Source: Desulfococcaceae bacterium HSG8 (GTDB taxonomy: Bacteria > Desulfobacterota > Desulfobacteria > Desulfobacterales > 4be13). From it: DNA of 32,732 nt. The notes under the pieces are model-generated. The model had not been told where the DNA came from. It did not search any database and saw nothing but the letters and a program-made list of their open reading frames with translations. The position numbers and the translations under genes were made by a program. Every line of letters begins with the position of its first letter. Position 1 is the stretch's first letter. The stretch spans positions 1-32,732 of the forward strand of contig JAUCGG010000043.1 of assembly GCA_030378015.1 (NCBI GenBank), read 5' to 3'. This document shows, piece after piece, positions 23,022 to 31,760 of the stretch.

Positions 23022-25532
23022 TTATTGTTCTTTTATCTGGCTAATTAATGTTTGACGTGCATGTTCCGGATTCCCAAACCAGTCGCTACTCCAGATGCGT
23101 ACAATTTTCCATCCCTTGCTTTCCAGAATTTTCTGTCTCCAGATGTCGTTCATCCGGGCTTTCCAGCCGCTGTGATACTGTCTGCCATCGCATTCGACTC
23201 CGCAAATATAAAGCGGGTCTTCTTGCTGCTGTTTTAACCCCAAATCAATGCGAAAACCGCTTTCACCCACCTGATAGTCAACATGAAAACCTTCTTTAGT
23301 CAAAAATTCTGCCACCTGCTCTTCAAACGGGGACTCCGGCCCTTTACCGACATAAGGAGTCTGTTTCTGCTGACTCAGATCACGCAGAATTTGGCTTGCT
23401 GTATCATCCTCTCCTTTGTCAATGGCACGGGCGTAGCACATATATTTCCAGAAGTAGTATCTTTCCCTGGTGTTCCGCTCTCCTTCATTGGAAATATGAT
23501 CAATATTCAAAGAGGAAATCACTATCATTCCGCATTTAGCTCGTGTTATTGCGACATTAAGACGCCTTCTTCCTTTTTCCTTTTTGCTGATCGGGCCAAA
23601 ATTGCGTGTTTCTCCGCTATAGGTCGTGGATAAAATGATAATATCCCGCTCATCTCCCTGAACATGTTCCACGCTGCGGACAAAAAAACCGATGTCTTCA
23701 CCCTCCTCTGTTGTGCGGTTACGCTCTTGATCAAGCATTTGTCCGAAAAGGGTGTTTTGTTGCGATTCCTCAGCCAATAAATCTTCAATCTTGTCTCTTT
23801 GTCTGATATTGAATGCAATTACACCCATTGAAAGAGATCTCTCAACTTGCCAAATCTCTTTAACTTTTTCCACCACCGCACGAGCTTCAATTTCGTTGAT
23901 CCCACTGCTGAAAATTCCGCGAACCGGATGCAATTCAATCGGAGTGCGGAGAAAACGCGGCAATCTCTTGTTTCCACTGGGAGCAATCAGCTTTCCATCA
24001 TAAAAGGCGTGATTGGAAAAATCAATCAGTTCCTTACATTCAGAGCGATAATGCACAAGCAGGCGTTTTTCATTGGAACCGCCGCGCTGAATTGCATGTT
24101 CTGCCGCATCCAACAGACAATATTCGCCTTCGGCTGCAATCAGGCGGTTTTGATCCGCTGGCCTTTCTTTGTCATAACCCTCATCGGGATCTGCATCATC
24201 ATCTCCCATGTTCAGCATAAAAAGATCAGAAGGTGGCATTTGCATTTCATCTCCTGAAATCACCACTGTTCTGGCTCGATAAAGAATCGGCATTGCATCA
24301 GCCATAAACATTTGAGAGGCTTCATCAATGATCAGTATATCATAAATATCGGGCCTGAGTTCGAGAATTGAGCTTGCCGTTTCCGGGTTGGTGAGCAAAA
24401 CGGGATAGATTCCATGAATACTTTCAAAACCTTGACTGTATAACTGGCGCAATGAAGTTTTCGAAGCGTATTTGGAACGTTTTTGCCTGAGTAAACCAAG
24501 TCCTTCAAGTTCATTCCTGTAATAAATGCGGCTTATAAAATGGGATCGAACAGCTCTGATATCTGCTCGGCGTTTTTTATCAAACAGGTCTTTCAACGCT
24601 TTTTGCTGATTTTTTATCTCCTGAGTCCCAATGAAAGCAATTTTGTTATGATTTTCAAATTCTTTCAGCCAAGTTTGAAACACAGCCGCTTCAAAGATTT
24701 CCGGCCAATCATTTATCGGTCGGAGACTGTCTGAAAACAGGCGCAACAGACGATTCTGACTGATCTGCCGGTGAATATGACAAATATCATGAATGTTTTT
24801 TGTGGAATCAAGAAAATTTTGGTAATGTTCGGCAATACTCTGAGAATGACGGGTATGATCCAAAAGTTCTCTGATACTCTTTTCCAACAACCAATTGCTT
24901 AATTTGCGGGTCTCTATGGCAAGTTTTTGGAAGTTCTGCTGGTCTTGCCTTAATTTATCAGGAAGAAACGCAGGATAATGCTTCGTAAGCCAGGAATGTT
25001 CTGCAAGCCAAGCTGATTCTTCGCTATGAACACATCGTTTTGCAGAAGACTCCAAAGTGCGGGCATGGTTGACCATCGGTTCAAACGATGCCTCAATTTG
25101 CATGATTTCGCTATCCACAATTGAAATATCCTTTTTGAGTTCGCGCCAAGGATTCCGACCATAGTTGCACTTTTTATAAATTTCGATGAAACTTTTAATC
25201 TCTGCCCGCTTTTCCTCAAAACTCTCAATGGTATCAGGAAGAACATCCTCTTCATTCAAGAACTGGCTGTATAATCCACCTAACTCACCAAAAACACGGA
25301 TTCCATGTTGTTTCAGCAAATGCAGTCTCGCCATTAAATCTCCATAACGGGGACGTTTGCCGTTATTTGTATCATTCATTGCAACAGTGTAACGGTCCAA
25401 TAATTCCTCACTACGGAATAATTTACGGCTGATTACCTCCCGTTCGTTTTCTCTGACGGGTTCTTCAATTGGCAAATAGTTTTCATCATCTTCAATTGCT
25501 CTGATGGTTTTGATAATACGGTAACGGTCAGA
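23022..25532 (-). CDS. SF1 helicase C-terminal part with Vsr-like nuclease (downstream half of a frameshifted gene)
   Basis: This frame continues the helicase after a single-base frameshift near 25530. It carries Walker B IIDEASQMF, motif III VISGDEMQMPP, HYRSE, and the late motifs SVEHVQGDERDIIILS and RRRLNVAITRAK: an AAA_11/AAA_12-type superfamily 1 helicase core. The last 100 residues (about 23025-23340) read FRIDLGL, GVECDGRQYHSGW and GWKIVRIWSSDWF, matching the MTES_1575/Vsr-like restriction-endonuclease fold with Asp, Glu and Asp in the expected places. Residues between about 25475 and 24400 form a long helical insertion. The first possible start here is a TTG at 25475 with no ribosome site, so independent translation is doubtful. 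Repaired, the whole gene (23022-26662) would give about 1213 residues. Confidence 0.85.
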   Translation of the reverse strand, partial: SDRYRIIKTIRAIEDDENYLPIEEPVRENEREVISRKLFRSEELLDRYTVAMNDTNNGKRPRYGDLMARLHLLKQHGIRVFGELGGLYSQFLNEEDVLPDTIESFEEKRAEIKSFIEIYKKCNYGRNPWRELKKDISIVDSEIMQIEASFEPMVNHARTLESSAKRCVHSEESAWLAEHSWLTKHYPAFLPDKLRQDQQNFQKLAIETRKLSNWLLEKSIRELLDHTRHSQSIAEHYQNFLDSTKNIHDICHIHRQISQNRLLRLFSDSLRPINDWPEIFEAAVFQTWLKEFENHNKIAFIGTQEIKNQQKALKDLFDKKRRADIRAVRSHFISRIYYRNELEGLGLLRQKRSKYASKTSLRQLYSQGFESIHGIYPVLLTNPETASSILELRPDIYDILIIDEASQMFMADAMPILYRARTVVISGDEMQMPPSDLFMLNMGDDDADPDEGYDKERPADQNRLIAAEGEYCLLDAAEHAIQRGGSNEKRLLVHYRSECKELIDFSNHAFYDGKLIAPSGNKRLPRFLRTPIELHPVRGIFSSGINEIEARAVVEKVKEIWQVERSLSMGVIAFNIRQRDKIEDLLAEESQQNTLFGQMLDQERNRTTEEGEDIGFFVRSVEHVQGDERDIIILSTTYSGETRNFGPISKKEKGRRRLNVAITRAKCGMIVISSLNIDHISNEGERNTRERYYFWKYMCYARAIDKGEDDTASQILRDLSQQKQTPYVGKGPESPFEEQVAEFLTKEGFHVDYQVGESGFRIDLGLKQQQEDPLYICGVECDGRQYHSGWKARMNDIWRQKILESKGWKIVRIWSSDWFGNPEHARQTLISQIKEQ

Positions 25533-26662
25533 TCATCAATCAGTTCAACCAAATCTCCCAGGTTGACTCCGTCTAAGCGTTTTTTGATCACATCCAGTGC
25601 CGCCCGTTTCTGACAAACTACAAGTACATTCTTCTTCTGAGCCAGTGCGTCGGCAATCAGATTGACAATCGTCTGCGATTTTCCTGTTCCCGGCGGTCCC
25701 TGTAATACAGTCAGGCAGGATTCTCTTGCCTGCCATATAGCGGATTCCTGACTGTGATCGCTGTCATTCGCCAACCATTTGGCGTTTTCTGATGGTTCCC
25801 TTGCCTGCGGTTCAGGATTGGAATCACGCTGAAATAGAAAATATTTGAGAACACCGCAATTTTCAGGGTTTTGTTGCAACTGACTTTCGAGTTGATCCAG
25901 ATCATCCAACAAAGCCTGTCCTTTGAACGGACCATGCCCAATAACGGCACTGGACAGAACTTTAGGGTGAGTGAGAGTTAAAAAATAATTTTTTGGACTT
26001 GATGGCAGAGAATCTGTCACGCCAGGATCAAAATCTTTTTCACATTCACTCCAGTGCTGAAGTATTCGTCGAACCTGCTCTGTCAGGTTATCATAAGTTA
26101 CGTCCTCTTCCTCATTATTCCATTTCAGTTGAATGCCCTCTTCACGCTTTAACCGTGCCTGAAAAATACGGTTAAACTGTGCGTCCAAAGTGCCACTATC
26201 TTCGTCCTTCAGACGGTTAAAGGAAATTTTTCGCATGGCAACATGGCAGCTAATGGGCCACAAAAATAGCGGCGCCAACAGAAAACGTTTCCTCTCCCTC
26301 TCAATGGGCGTGAAAATAAGGGGATAGCCGATGTAGAGGCTGTTTTGCCCTGTGTTATGACGGTGTTCTTCTCCCTGTTGTCTGATTTTCCTACATTTTG
26401 CAACCGCCGACTTGGCCGGATTTAATATTGCAGCAGGCCGCGGATTGGATTTGAGCAGGTAACGCAGCATTGACTCCGGCGTTGTAACAGCATCTTCTCT
26501 GGAATCTTTGGTTAAAGCCGGAGTATCAGGCGTTATGTCCTTAAACAGTTCACAGATATCCTCACGATGTGCCCCGGGCAAAAATTTGAGAAGAGGGCTT
26601 CGGCTGACCAGTCTTTGAATAAGATGACGGCGATGATCTGTGAGAATCTCAATAGCGTTCAT
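25529..26662 (-). CDS. SF1 helicase N-terminal part, DUF4011-like, with Walker A (upstream half of a frameshifted gene)
   Basis: The start at 26662 has an AAGGTGA ribosome site formed by the stop region of the preceding gene. N-terminal residues HLIQRLVSRSPLLKFLPG resemble the DUF4011 opening (RNRLLNF type). A long beta/alpha region with IYIGYPLIFTPIERER-like content follows, then the nucleotide-binding loop GPPGTGKSQ (about residues 321-329). After LVELIDDL the frame drifts into unrelated residues and stops at 25433. One added base at about 25530 gives DRYRIIKTIRAIEDDENYLP and joins to the downstream half. The architecture DUF4011-like + SF1 helicase + Vsr-like nuclease is known among antiphage candidates. 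The break is either a real inactivation or a sequencing error. Confidence 0.85.
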
Positions 26663-26668
26663 AAAACG

Positions 26669-27184
26669 TCACCTTATGAAAAGCAGAAGACCTAAAGTTA
26701 GAATCAAAACAAACTGGAAGATGGATAAAAATATTAACCAGTTTGATTTACGATTAGTGCTTCGTGCTATGTTCTGAAGTGTGGTTTTCTGTTGTAATAA
26801 TTCTTCCCGAAGTTGCACAACTTCTTGTTGCAGCGAGTTTTTTACGTCTTCTGTCGTGCTTTTCTGAGTCTCCACAAGTTTCGGTAACTCACTGTTTATC
26901 ATCTCCAGTTCTTCCCGAAGTTGCACAGTTTCTTGTTGCAGCGAGTTTTTTACGTCTTCTGTCGTGCTTTTCTGAGTTTCCTCAAGCTTTGCTAACTCGC
27001 TGTTTGCTATTTCCATTTTTTTTCGAAGAACTACAACTTCTTCTTGTAACCGTTTGTCATATCTAAGCAAAGTCCACAACAATGCCGGAAGAAAATCGTG
27101 CTCATCAGCATTATCGGTTTGTAATTTTTCTACCGAAGGTTTTAACTTTTCTTCGAGTTTTGCAATGATTTCAGAATGATCCAT
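26669..27184 (-). CDS. Coiled-coil protein with C-terminal membrane anchor, operon partner of the helicase
   Basis: This 171-residue protein opens with a helical segment (IIAKLEEKLKPSVEKLQTDN). Residues about 55-130 are a coiled coil containing two nearly identical 36-residue units (LVETQKSTTEDVKNSLQQE, then LREELE). A hydrophobic segment WLIFLSIFQFVLILTLGLLL at the very C-terminus acts as a tail anchor. A GAGG site precedes the ATG. The stop is 6 bases before the helicase start, and its last codons form the helicase ribosome site, so the two are tightly coupled. I do not recognise a named family. It could tether or sense for the helicase-nuclease at the membrane; this is inference. Confidence 0.8.
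   Translation of the reverse strand: MDHSEIIAKLEEKLKPSVEKLQTDNADEHDFLPALLWTLLRYDKRLQEEVVVLRKKMEIANSELAKLEETQKSTTEDVKNSLQQETVQLREELEMINSELPKLVETQKSTTEDVKNSLQQEVVQLREELLQQKTTLQNIARSTNRKSNWLIFLSIFQFVLILTLGLLLFIR
26801..27016 (-). repeat. Two 108-bp tandem coding repeats (coiled coil)
   Basis: Units begin at 26801 and 26909 (ttcttcccgaagttgcac) and are nearly identical over most of their length. A diverged third unit starts at 27017. The 36-codon period keeps the frame, so unit number can change without breaking the gene. Confidence 0.85.
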
Positions 27185-27205
27185 TGTTACCTCATTATAT
27201 TCAAT

Positions 27206-27450
27206 TTATCTGGAATATTCAATCCCTGTTTTGTCATTCTTCGGGTTCAGTCGGTAAGCCTGTTCCAGAAAGCGGTCTGCCTCTTCAAACCGCTTCAGTT
27301 CTCTCAGAATATGGGCAGTTCTCTCACAGGTTTTAAAATGGGGTTCCGACTCTGAAGACCTGAGAAAATTTTCCAGTGCGGATTCAAGTTCCCCGCTTTC
27401 AAAGTATTCTAACCCGACGCGGTAGTAGTGGTAACTGTCTTTCTGTTCCC
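27206..27450 (-). pseudogene. Truncated copy of the TPR gene
   Basis: It encodes EQKDSYHYYRVGLEYFESGE and continues close to the 19824-20243 protein up to NPKNDKTGIEY, then ends at SR-stop where the intact gene continues with AELML. The parent's start ATG has become GGG and its ribosome site is gone; the open frame upstream to 27529 is unrelated sequence. The truncation lies 22 bases before the coiled-coil gene's start. It is non-functional in all likelihood. Confidence 0.85.
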
Positions 27451-27651
27451 CTTTTAAGAGATTTGGGTGCAGTTCTTTTAAGTCGACGGTATGGTAAAAA
27501 AGTTTTGTAAAAAAACATTTATATTTCAATGCAGTATATCTTCCGATTTTTTACACTGCCTTGGAAAGCCTGAAAAATCAGCAAAAAGACTGCGTTTTTA
27601 ACTATCTGATCTGACAGCTTATAAAAGGTGTCGTTTTAAAAGAACCGCACC

Positions 27652-27880
27652 CTAAGATTTTTCTGAACGTAACGGATCAGCTTGTTAATATTTCGCAACA
27701 CGAGGCAGTTGTGACGGCTTTCGCAGGGTATTTCCCTTATGAGTTTTCACGAAACCGCCTCTGCCGTAATTTCCATGTCATTCTGAAAAATATGAAGATG
27801 AAAACCTCCTTCTCCGAATGCGACTTTATTGGTTTGCGGCAGCCAGCCAACAATGCAAAATTCAAAGAAAAAAGGTGCAG
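27652..27880 (-). pseudogene. Decayed copy of the 115-residue gene upstream of the TPR gene
   Basis: It aligns with 20254-20570 (for example tttcccttatgagttttcac and aatatgaagatgaaaacctc) but has lost several short blocks and one of about 70 bases, destroying the frame. It keeps the order seen in the intact pair. A roughly 200-base unrelated stretch separates it from the TPR remnant. The surrounding 27530-27971 shows no other gene. Confidence 0.85.
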
Positions 27881-27971
27881 CTTTATTAGTGTCTGTTCTG
27901 ATATTTTTTTAGGGATTTCCCAATAAATAATCTACCCCTGAAGGGGGAATATCGCCGGTGATTCCCCTCTG

Positions 27972-28080
27972 CCCTGTTTCAGAAATAATGTCAGGGTTGC
28001 ACGGGCGCAATGTAACGTAATCTTTCAGATTGCGTTCTCAGCTTTGTTTATCCGGGCGCAATCTGAAAGATTACGTTACA
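27972..28080. repeat. MITE-like element, family R1, copy B (inverted, one end lost)
   Basis: It has the ccctgtttcagaaataatgtc end and the complete tgtaacgtaatctttcag palindrome. The loop is the reverse complement of copy A, so this copy is inverted. The other terminal repeat is missing. Confidence 0.75.
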
Positions 28081-28166
28081 GATGACCGCGGGGTATATTA
28101 ATTTTGGAGAATTCCCCTAACTCGTTATGAATATTCAACTCCATGCCATGTGAAACTTCTTTCATC

Positions 28167-28334
28167 GGGCGCATTTACAACTTGGGGGAGCAGTCCCGGA
28201 GGGACGGCTGAAAAGCTTTTCAGCAGTCCTCCGGGACGTGATGATCCGGAATCTCACCCGGCAATGAATTGCCGGGCTGTTTTCAGTCGTCCTCCGGGAC
28301 TGAAAATCACTCCCCTGACTTGTAAATACGCCCT
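28167..28334. repeat. MITE-like element, family R2, copy 2 (inverted)
   Basis: This is the reverse complement of 6331-6490 with small indels: gggcgcatttacaacttggg at one end, cttgtaaatacgccc at the other, and the same cccggagggac and cccggcaatgaattgccggg hairpins inside. It lies 139 bases beyond the 3' end of ribBA. A further hairpin (ggctcggatt/aatccgagcc) is at 28419-28442. Confidence 0.65.
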
Positions 28335-28472
28335 CTTTCATCCGCATAGGATTCACAGAGGGGCCTTGATCTTCGCTTCGGCCAATTCCTGCCGGGTTGA
28401 CAAATTCGGCGGTGACATGGCTCGGATTTGGCAATCCGAGCCGAGCAACATGGCCCAAACGAAGAAGAGAAG

Positions 28473-29690
28473 CTAAGGATTCGCGTTTATATTCAGCATA
28501 TGCCCCATTTTCAGCTTCTTGCACTCAAGATAACACTGGTTGAACTCATTCGGTTCTGTTTCAATCGGGACCTGCTCAACAATGCTGAGTCCGTATCCTT
28601 CAAGCCCCACCATTTTCTTGGGGTTGTTCGTCATAAGTTTCATCTTTCTTACACCCACAGCCACCAGGATCTGCGCGCCGATTCCGTAATCCCTGACATC
28701 CGCGTCAAAGCCTAATTTCTCATTGGCTTCGACCGTATCCAGTCCCTCATCCTGCAGTGCATAAGCTTTTAACTTGTTCACCAATCCGATTCCCCGCCCT
28801 TCCTGGCGGATATAGAGAAGGACACCGCTTCCTTCCTCATCCATCATCTTCATGGTCTTATGCAACTGATCCCCGCAGTCACAGCGAAGCGAACCGAATA
28901 TATCCCCGGTCATACACTCCGAATGGACGCGGACAAGGGTTGGCTGGTCAGGATCAACCTCACCCTTTATCAGCACAATGTGGAGCAGATTATCCAGTTC
29001 GCTTTCATAGACCCGTATTCTGAATTTTCCTGCATAGCTTGTGGGCATCACGATTTCCGGCGCGGCCTGATACACAAACGATTCCTTACGCATTCGGTAT
29101 TCGATGAGATCGGCAATGGTGCAGATGCCGATGCCGTGTTCCTCACTGAATTTTTCGAGAGAAGGCATCCTGGCCATTGTACCGTCTTCATCCATGACCT
29201 CACAGATCACACCGGAAGGATTCAGACCGGCAAGGCGGGCAAGGTCAACAGAACCTTCTGTCTGACCCGCGCGTACCATTACGCCTCCTTTTTTTGCTCT
29301 CAGTGGGAATATATGCCCCGGCCTGACCAGATCCTCAGGTTTGGCATTTTCAGCTACGGCAGCAAGGATGGTGGTAGCACGATCCGCGGCTGATATGCCT
29401 GTGGTTACGCCGGTCCTCGCTTCTATGGATACGGTGAACCCTGTATGAAACTTCGAGGTGTTGTTTTCCACCATAAGCGGAAGCTCCAGCAAATCAATCT
29501 TCTCCCCCGTCATGGCAAGACAGATAAGTCCTCGTCCGTATTTTGCCATGAAATTAATGGTTTCAGGTGTAACTTTTTCAGCAGCGACCATAAGGTCGCC
29601 TTCATTCTCGCGATCTTCATCATCCACAAGGATGATCATCCGGCCCGCCCTGATCGCTTCAATTGCCTCTTCGATTGTCATTAATGGCAT
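28473..29690 (-). CDS. ribBA: RibBA: DHBP synthase / GTP cyclohydrolase II
   Basis: A 405-residue bifunctional enzyme starting [13 protein letters not shown]. The DHBP synthase half (about 1-200) turns ribulose 5-phosphate into 3,4-dihydroxy-2-butanone 4-phosphate and shows [16 protein letters not shown] and [16 protein letters not shown]. The GTP cyclohydrolase II half (about 205-400) opens GTP to the pyrimidine precursor and shows [18 protein letters not shown] with the zinc cysteines, [13 protein letters not shown] and LMTNNPKK. All key residues appear present. An AAGGAG site lies about 13 bases before this ATG; an upstream in-frame Met overlapping that site was rejected. A hairpin (29721-29745) lies just before the ribosome site. 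Together with ribE it covers entry and exit steps of riboflavin synthesis. Confidence 0.97.
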   Translation of the reverse strand: MPLMTIEEAIEAIRAGRMIILVDDEDRENEGDLMVAAEKVTPETINFMAKYGRGLICLAMTGEKIDLLELPLMVENNTSKFHTGFTVSIEARTGVTTGISAADRATTILAAVAENAKPEDLVRPGHIFPLRAKKGGVMVRAGQTEGSVDLARLAGLNPSGVICEVMDEDGTMARMPSLEKFSEEHGIGICTIADLIEYRMRKESFVYQAAPEIVMPTSYAGKFRIRVYESELDNLLHIVLIKGEVDPDQPTLVRVHSECMTGDIFGSLRCDCGDQLHKTMKMMDEEGSGVLLYIRQEGRGIGLVNKLKAYALQDEGLDTVEANEKLGFDADVRDYGIGAQILVAVGVRKMKLMTNNPKKMVGLEGYGLSIVEQVPIETEPNEFNQCYLECKKLKMGHMLNINANP

Positions 29691-29720
29691 TTTTTCTCTG
29701 TATCTCCTTCTTTTATTCAC

Positions 29721-29745
29721 AGACCTCCGAGGTTTCGGGAGGTCT
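29721..29745. other. Hairpin directly upstream of the ribBA ribosome site
   Basis: The stem agacctcc...ggaggtct has an imperfect loop and resembles the perfect hairpin at 30233-30265 beyond ribE. The two hairpins and their flanks (tttattattgtcaccggatgaatccggttttt) are duplicates; see the ribE entry. It could attenuate ribBA transcription, but the sequence lacks an FMN riboswitch signature. Confidence 0.5.
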
Positions 29746-29787
29746 TTATTATTGTCACCGGATGAATCCGGTTTTTATCGAAAACTT

Positions 29788-29990
29788 AGTACTCTGTTTC
29801 AGAAATAATGAAGGGTTATAAATTCCTCGGAGTGCAAAGCCTGCTTTGTTCGGCATGTCCGAACTCCGCGGTCGTATGTAACGTAATCTTTCAGATTGCG
29901 CCCGGATAAATAAAGCGAGGAACGCAATCTGAAAGATTACGTTACATTGCGCTCATGCAACCCTGACATTATTTCTGAAACGGAGCACTT
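29788..29990. repeat. MITE-like element, family R1, copy C1
   Basis: It has both terminal repeats (agtactctgtttcagaaata... and ...tatttctgaaacggagcact) plus the tgtaacgtaatctttcag palindrome with its loop in the orientation of copy A. It carries an extra segment of about 40 bases at its left side. It is directly followed by copy C2. Confidence 0.8.
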
Positions 29991-30224
29991 AGTGCTCTGT
30001 TTCAAAATTAATGTCCGGGTTAATTTTCCGGACAGCGGAGTGCAAAGCGTCCGACTGAGTTCACGCCGAAGTCTTGCTTTGTTCCTCGTGTTCCGAATTT
30101 CGCGGTCATCTGTAACGTAATCTTTCAGATTGCGCCCGGATAAATAAAGCGAGGAACGCAATCTGAAAGATTACGTTACATTGCGCTCATGCAACCCGGA
30201 CATTAATTGTGAAACGGAGCACTT
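29991..30224. repeat. MITE-like element, family R1, copy C2 (tandem)
   Basis: It starts agtgctctgtttcaaaattaatg, contains the same palindrome with an identical loop (ggataaataaagcgagg), and ends ...ttaattgtgaaacggagcact. It is head-to-tail with C1 and shares the terminal agtgctc/gagcact base pairs. It is longer than copy A through extra sequence at its left side. Confidence 0.8.
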
Positions 30225-30232
30225 CGTATATC

Positions 30233-30265
30233 AGACCTCCGAGGTTTTCAAAACCTCGGAGGTCT
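30233..30265. terminator. Perfect hairpin after ribE
   Basis: A 16-base arm (agacctccgaggtttt) and its exact reverse complement surround a single C, 9 bases after the ribE stop. A T-rich stretch follows on the plus strand, but no clean U-tract follows on the minus strand, so this may be a weak or bidirectional terminator. Confidence 0.55.
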
Positions 30266-30274
30266 TTATTATCG

Positions 30275-30916
30275 TCACCGGACGAATCCGGTTTTTGTCA
30301 GAAACTCCATATCAATGCCGGTTTCCTTTTTGGGTGAAACAAATCGCTCAACATATTTTCCGATCATGTCTGTCTCAATATTGACAGGATCACCTACTTT
30401 TTTTAGTCCTACTGTGGTAAGTCCTGCAGTATGCGGGATAATGCTTACGCTGAAACTTTGCCGGTCACAGGCATTAATGGTAAGACTGATTCCGTCAACT
30501 GCTACCGAGCCTTTTTCTATCATATATCGGGATAGGGATTCCGGGACTTCGATGGTGATGATTATAGCATTGCCCGTGGTTTTCCGATCTTTCATGGTTC
30601 CCATGCCGTCAATGTGTCCTGAAACAAGGTGGCCGTCGAGTCGGTCAGAAAGACGAAGCGCGCGCTCAAGGTTTACCCTGTCCCCGATTTTTGCTCTTCC
30701 GAATGTTGTTTTCCGAAGGGTTTCAGGAGATACATCTGCTCTGAATCGCTTTCCTTCCAACATAACCGCTGTCAGACACGCTCCGTTTACGGCAATGCTG
30801 TCCCCGATTTTCGTATCTTCCAAGGTAAAACCCGCATCTACGGTGAGACAGCTTCCCTGTCCTGATGACTGTATCCCTGTAATTGTCCCTAGCCCTTCAA
30901 TAATTCCTGTAAACAT
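30275..30916 (-). CDS. ribE: Riboflavin synthase alpha chain
   Basis: A 213-residue enzyme starting at the family-typical MFTGIIEGLGTI; the longer upstream frame was rejected because this motif is the universal N-terminus. It has two lumazine-binding barrels (about 1-97 and 98-190), with GDSIAVNGACLT, RLSDRLDGHLVSGHIDG and GSVAVDGISLTIN visible. It converts two 6,7-dimethyl-8-ribityllumazines to riboflavin and a pyrimidine in the cytoplasm. It is transcribed toward ribBA across a 584-base gap filled by two MITE-like elements. The ribosome site is weak. The end of its coding region plus the hairpin is partly duplicated at 29721-29785. No ribD or ribH is in the window. Confidence 0.96.
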   Translation of the reverse strand: MFTGIIEGLGTITGIQSSGQGSCLTVDAGFTLEDTKIGDSIAVNGACLTAVMLEGKRFRADVSPETLRKTTFGRAKIGDRVNLERALRLSDRLDGHLVSGHIDGMGTMKDRKTTGNAIIITIEVPESLSRYMIEKGSVAVDGISLTINACDRQSFSVSIIPHTAGLTTVGLKKVGDPVNIETDMIGKYVERFVSPKKETGIDMEFLTKTGFVR

Positions 30917-31010
30917 AAATAATAATCCGAGTAAACAATTAAAGTTTATCAAATAAATTCAACTGGGTTTTGTGATTTGTTTATCATTTGGCTTTTGTAA
31001 TTTAGATGCT

Positions 31011-31037
31011 AAAAAATTGGCGGGGTAGAACCCCGCC
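31011..31037 (-). terminator. Rho-independent terminator of the DUF29 gene
   Basis: On the minus strand a 7-bp GC stem (GGCGGGG/CCCCGCC, 5-base loop) directly follows the DUF29 stop codon and is followed by AATTTTTT. This is the most classical terminator in the window. Confidence 0.8.
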
Positions 31038-31463
31038 CTACTCGGAAAGAGAATATTCTTCTTCAAATATTTCTTCCCATGTGAGCTTATCAATACGAGG
31101 CTTAATACCGGTTTCTTTTTCTGCGAGTCGGAGAGCTGATTCGAAGCATTTTTCCCATAGTTCCGGTATGCAGCGTCTAAGGCTCGGCTCATCTTCCAAA
31201 ATCGCATCAATTTCCACCCGGGCATTTTCGATTGTCGCAAGCCAGCTTCGTGAGCAGCGTTCCGGTTGTATTCTCCATTTGATGATATGCATCATCAGGC
31301 GAGTCATCTGACTTCTCAGGGCTCTTTTTTCAGAACGTCCCAATGCCTCTGTTAACTCCTCGATGCCTGTCTGTGCTTCTTTGATATTTCCTTCCCACAA
31401 CATCTGTTTCACCGCAACAGCGGTCTGATAATGCGATGTAATGGCCAGTTCCTTCCAGTTCAT
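31038..31463 (-). CDS. DUF29 family protein
   Basis: A 141-residue helical protein. The pattern EALGRSEKRALRSQMTRLMM, HIIKWRIQPERCSRSW, ATIENARVEIDAILEDEPSL and a C-terminal LPxIDKLTWEEIFEEEYS-like tail is characteristic of DUF29, a family common in cyanobacteria and repeat-rich proteobacteria with no established function. It is probably cytoplasmic. The start at 31463 gives the usual family length. It follows a decayed small gene 38 bases upstream and ends in a strong terminator, so it is probably the last gene of its transcript. Confidence 0.88.
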   Translation of the reverse strand: MNWKELAITSHYQTAVAVKQMLWEGNIKEAQTGIEELTEALGRSEKRALRSQMTRLMMHIIKWRIQPERCSRSWLATIENARVEIDAILEDEPSLRRCIPELWEKCFESALRLAEKETGIKPRIDKLTWEEIFEEEYSLSE

Positions 31464-31501
31464 AACCGACTCCTCATTTTTCCTCCGGCAACGTCTGATA
31501 T

Positions 31502-31683
31502 TCAGCCATACTCGTCTTTAGTTTTTTTTGCCTGTCCTTCCAATATCAGTTGCAAAGCCTCTTTCCTGATCTTTTTCATTTCTCCCAGCAGGGCCATTGC
31601 ATCGGTGTAACGTCCCTGTTCAATAAAAAATCAAGATATGAGTTCAAATATTTATTCCATGATGATAAATCCTTTTTGGTTAT
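31502..31683 (-). pseudogene. Decayed small hypothetical gene (poly-T frameshift, lost start)
   Basis: The minus strand encodes KKDLSSWNKYLNSYLDF, then in another frame FIEQGRYTDAMALLGEMKK and KEALQLILEGQAKKTKDEYG ending in a stop. Adding one T to the six-T run at about 31625-31630 joins them into a helical protein of about 58 residues. The codon at the expected start is ATA, so the start also seems lost. I do not recognise the family; its size and place before DUF29 suggest a small regulator or TA partner. Independent support is limited to the good join. Confidence 0.55.
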
Positions 31684-31760
31684 GCAATTTCTCCAGAGTC
31701 AGGTTTTACGGGATTTTAACATACATATTAAGTTCTTCTACAAGCCTGTGAAGGATTTTA

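Noticed and set aside
27451..27529. Upstream extension of the TPR copy starting MKYKCFF
   Set aside because: The sequence is unrelated to the parent gene, with no ribosome site; the original start is mutated, so this is chance open frame.
28473..30960. FMN riboswitch upstream of ribBA or ribE
   Set aside because: No AGGGG...ATTC-type RFN signature was found in either upstream region; only palindromic repeats and a hairpin are present.
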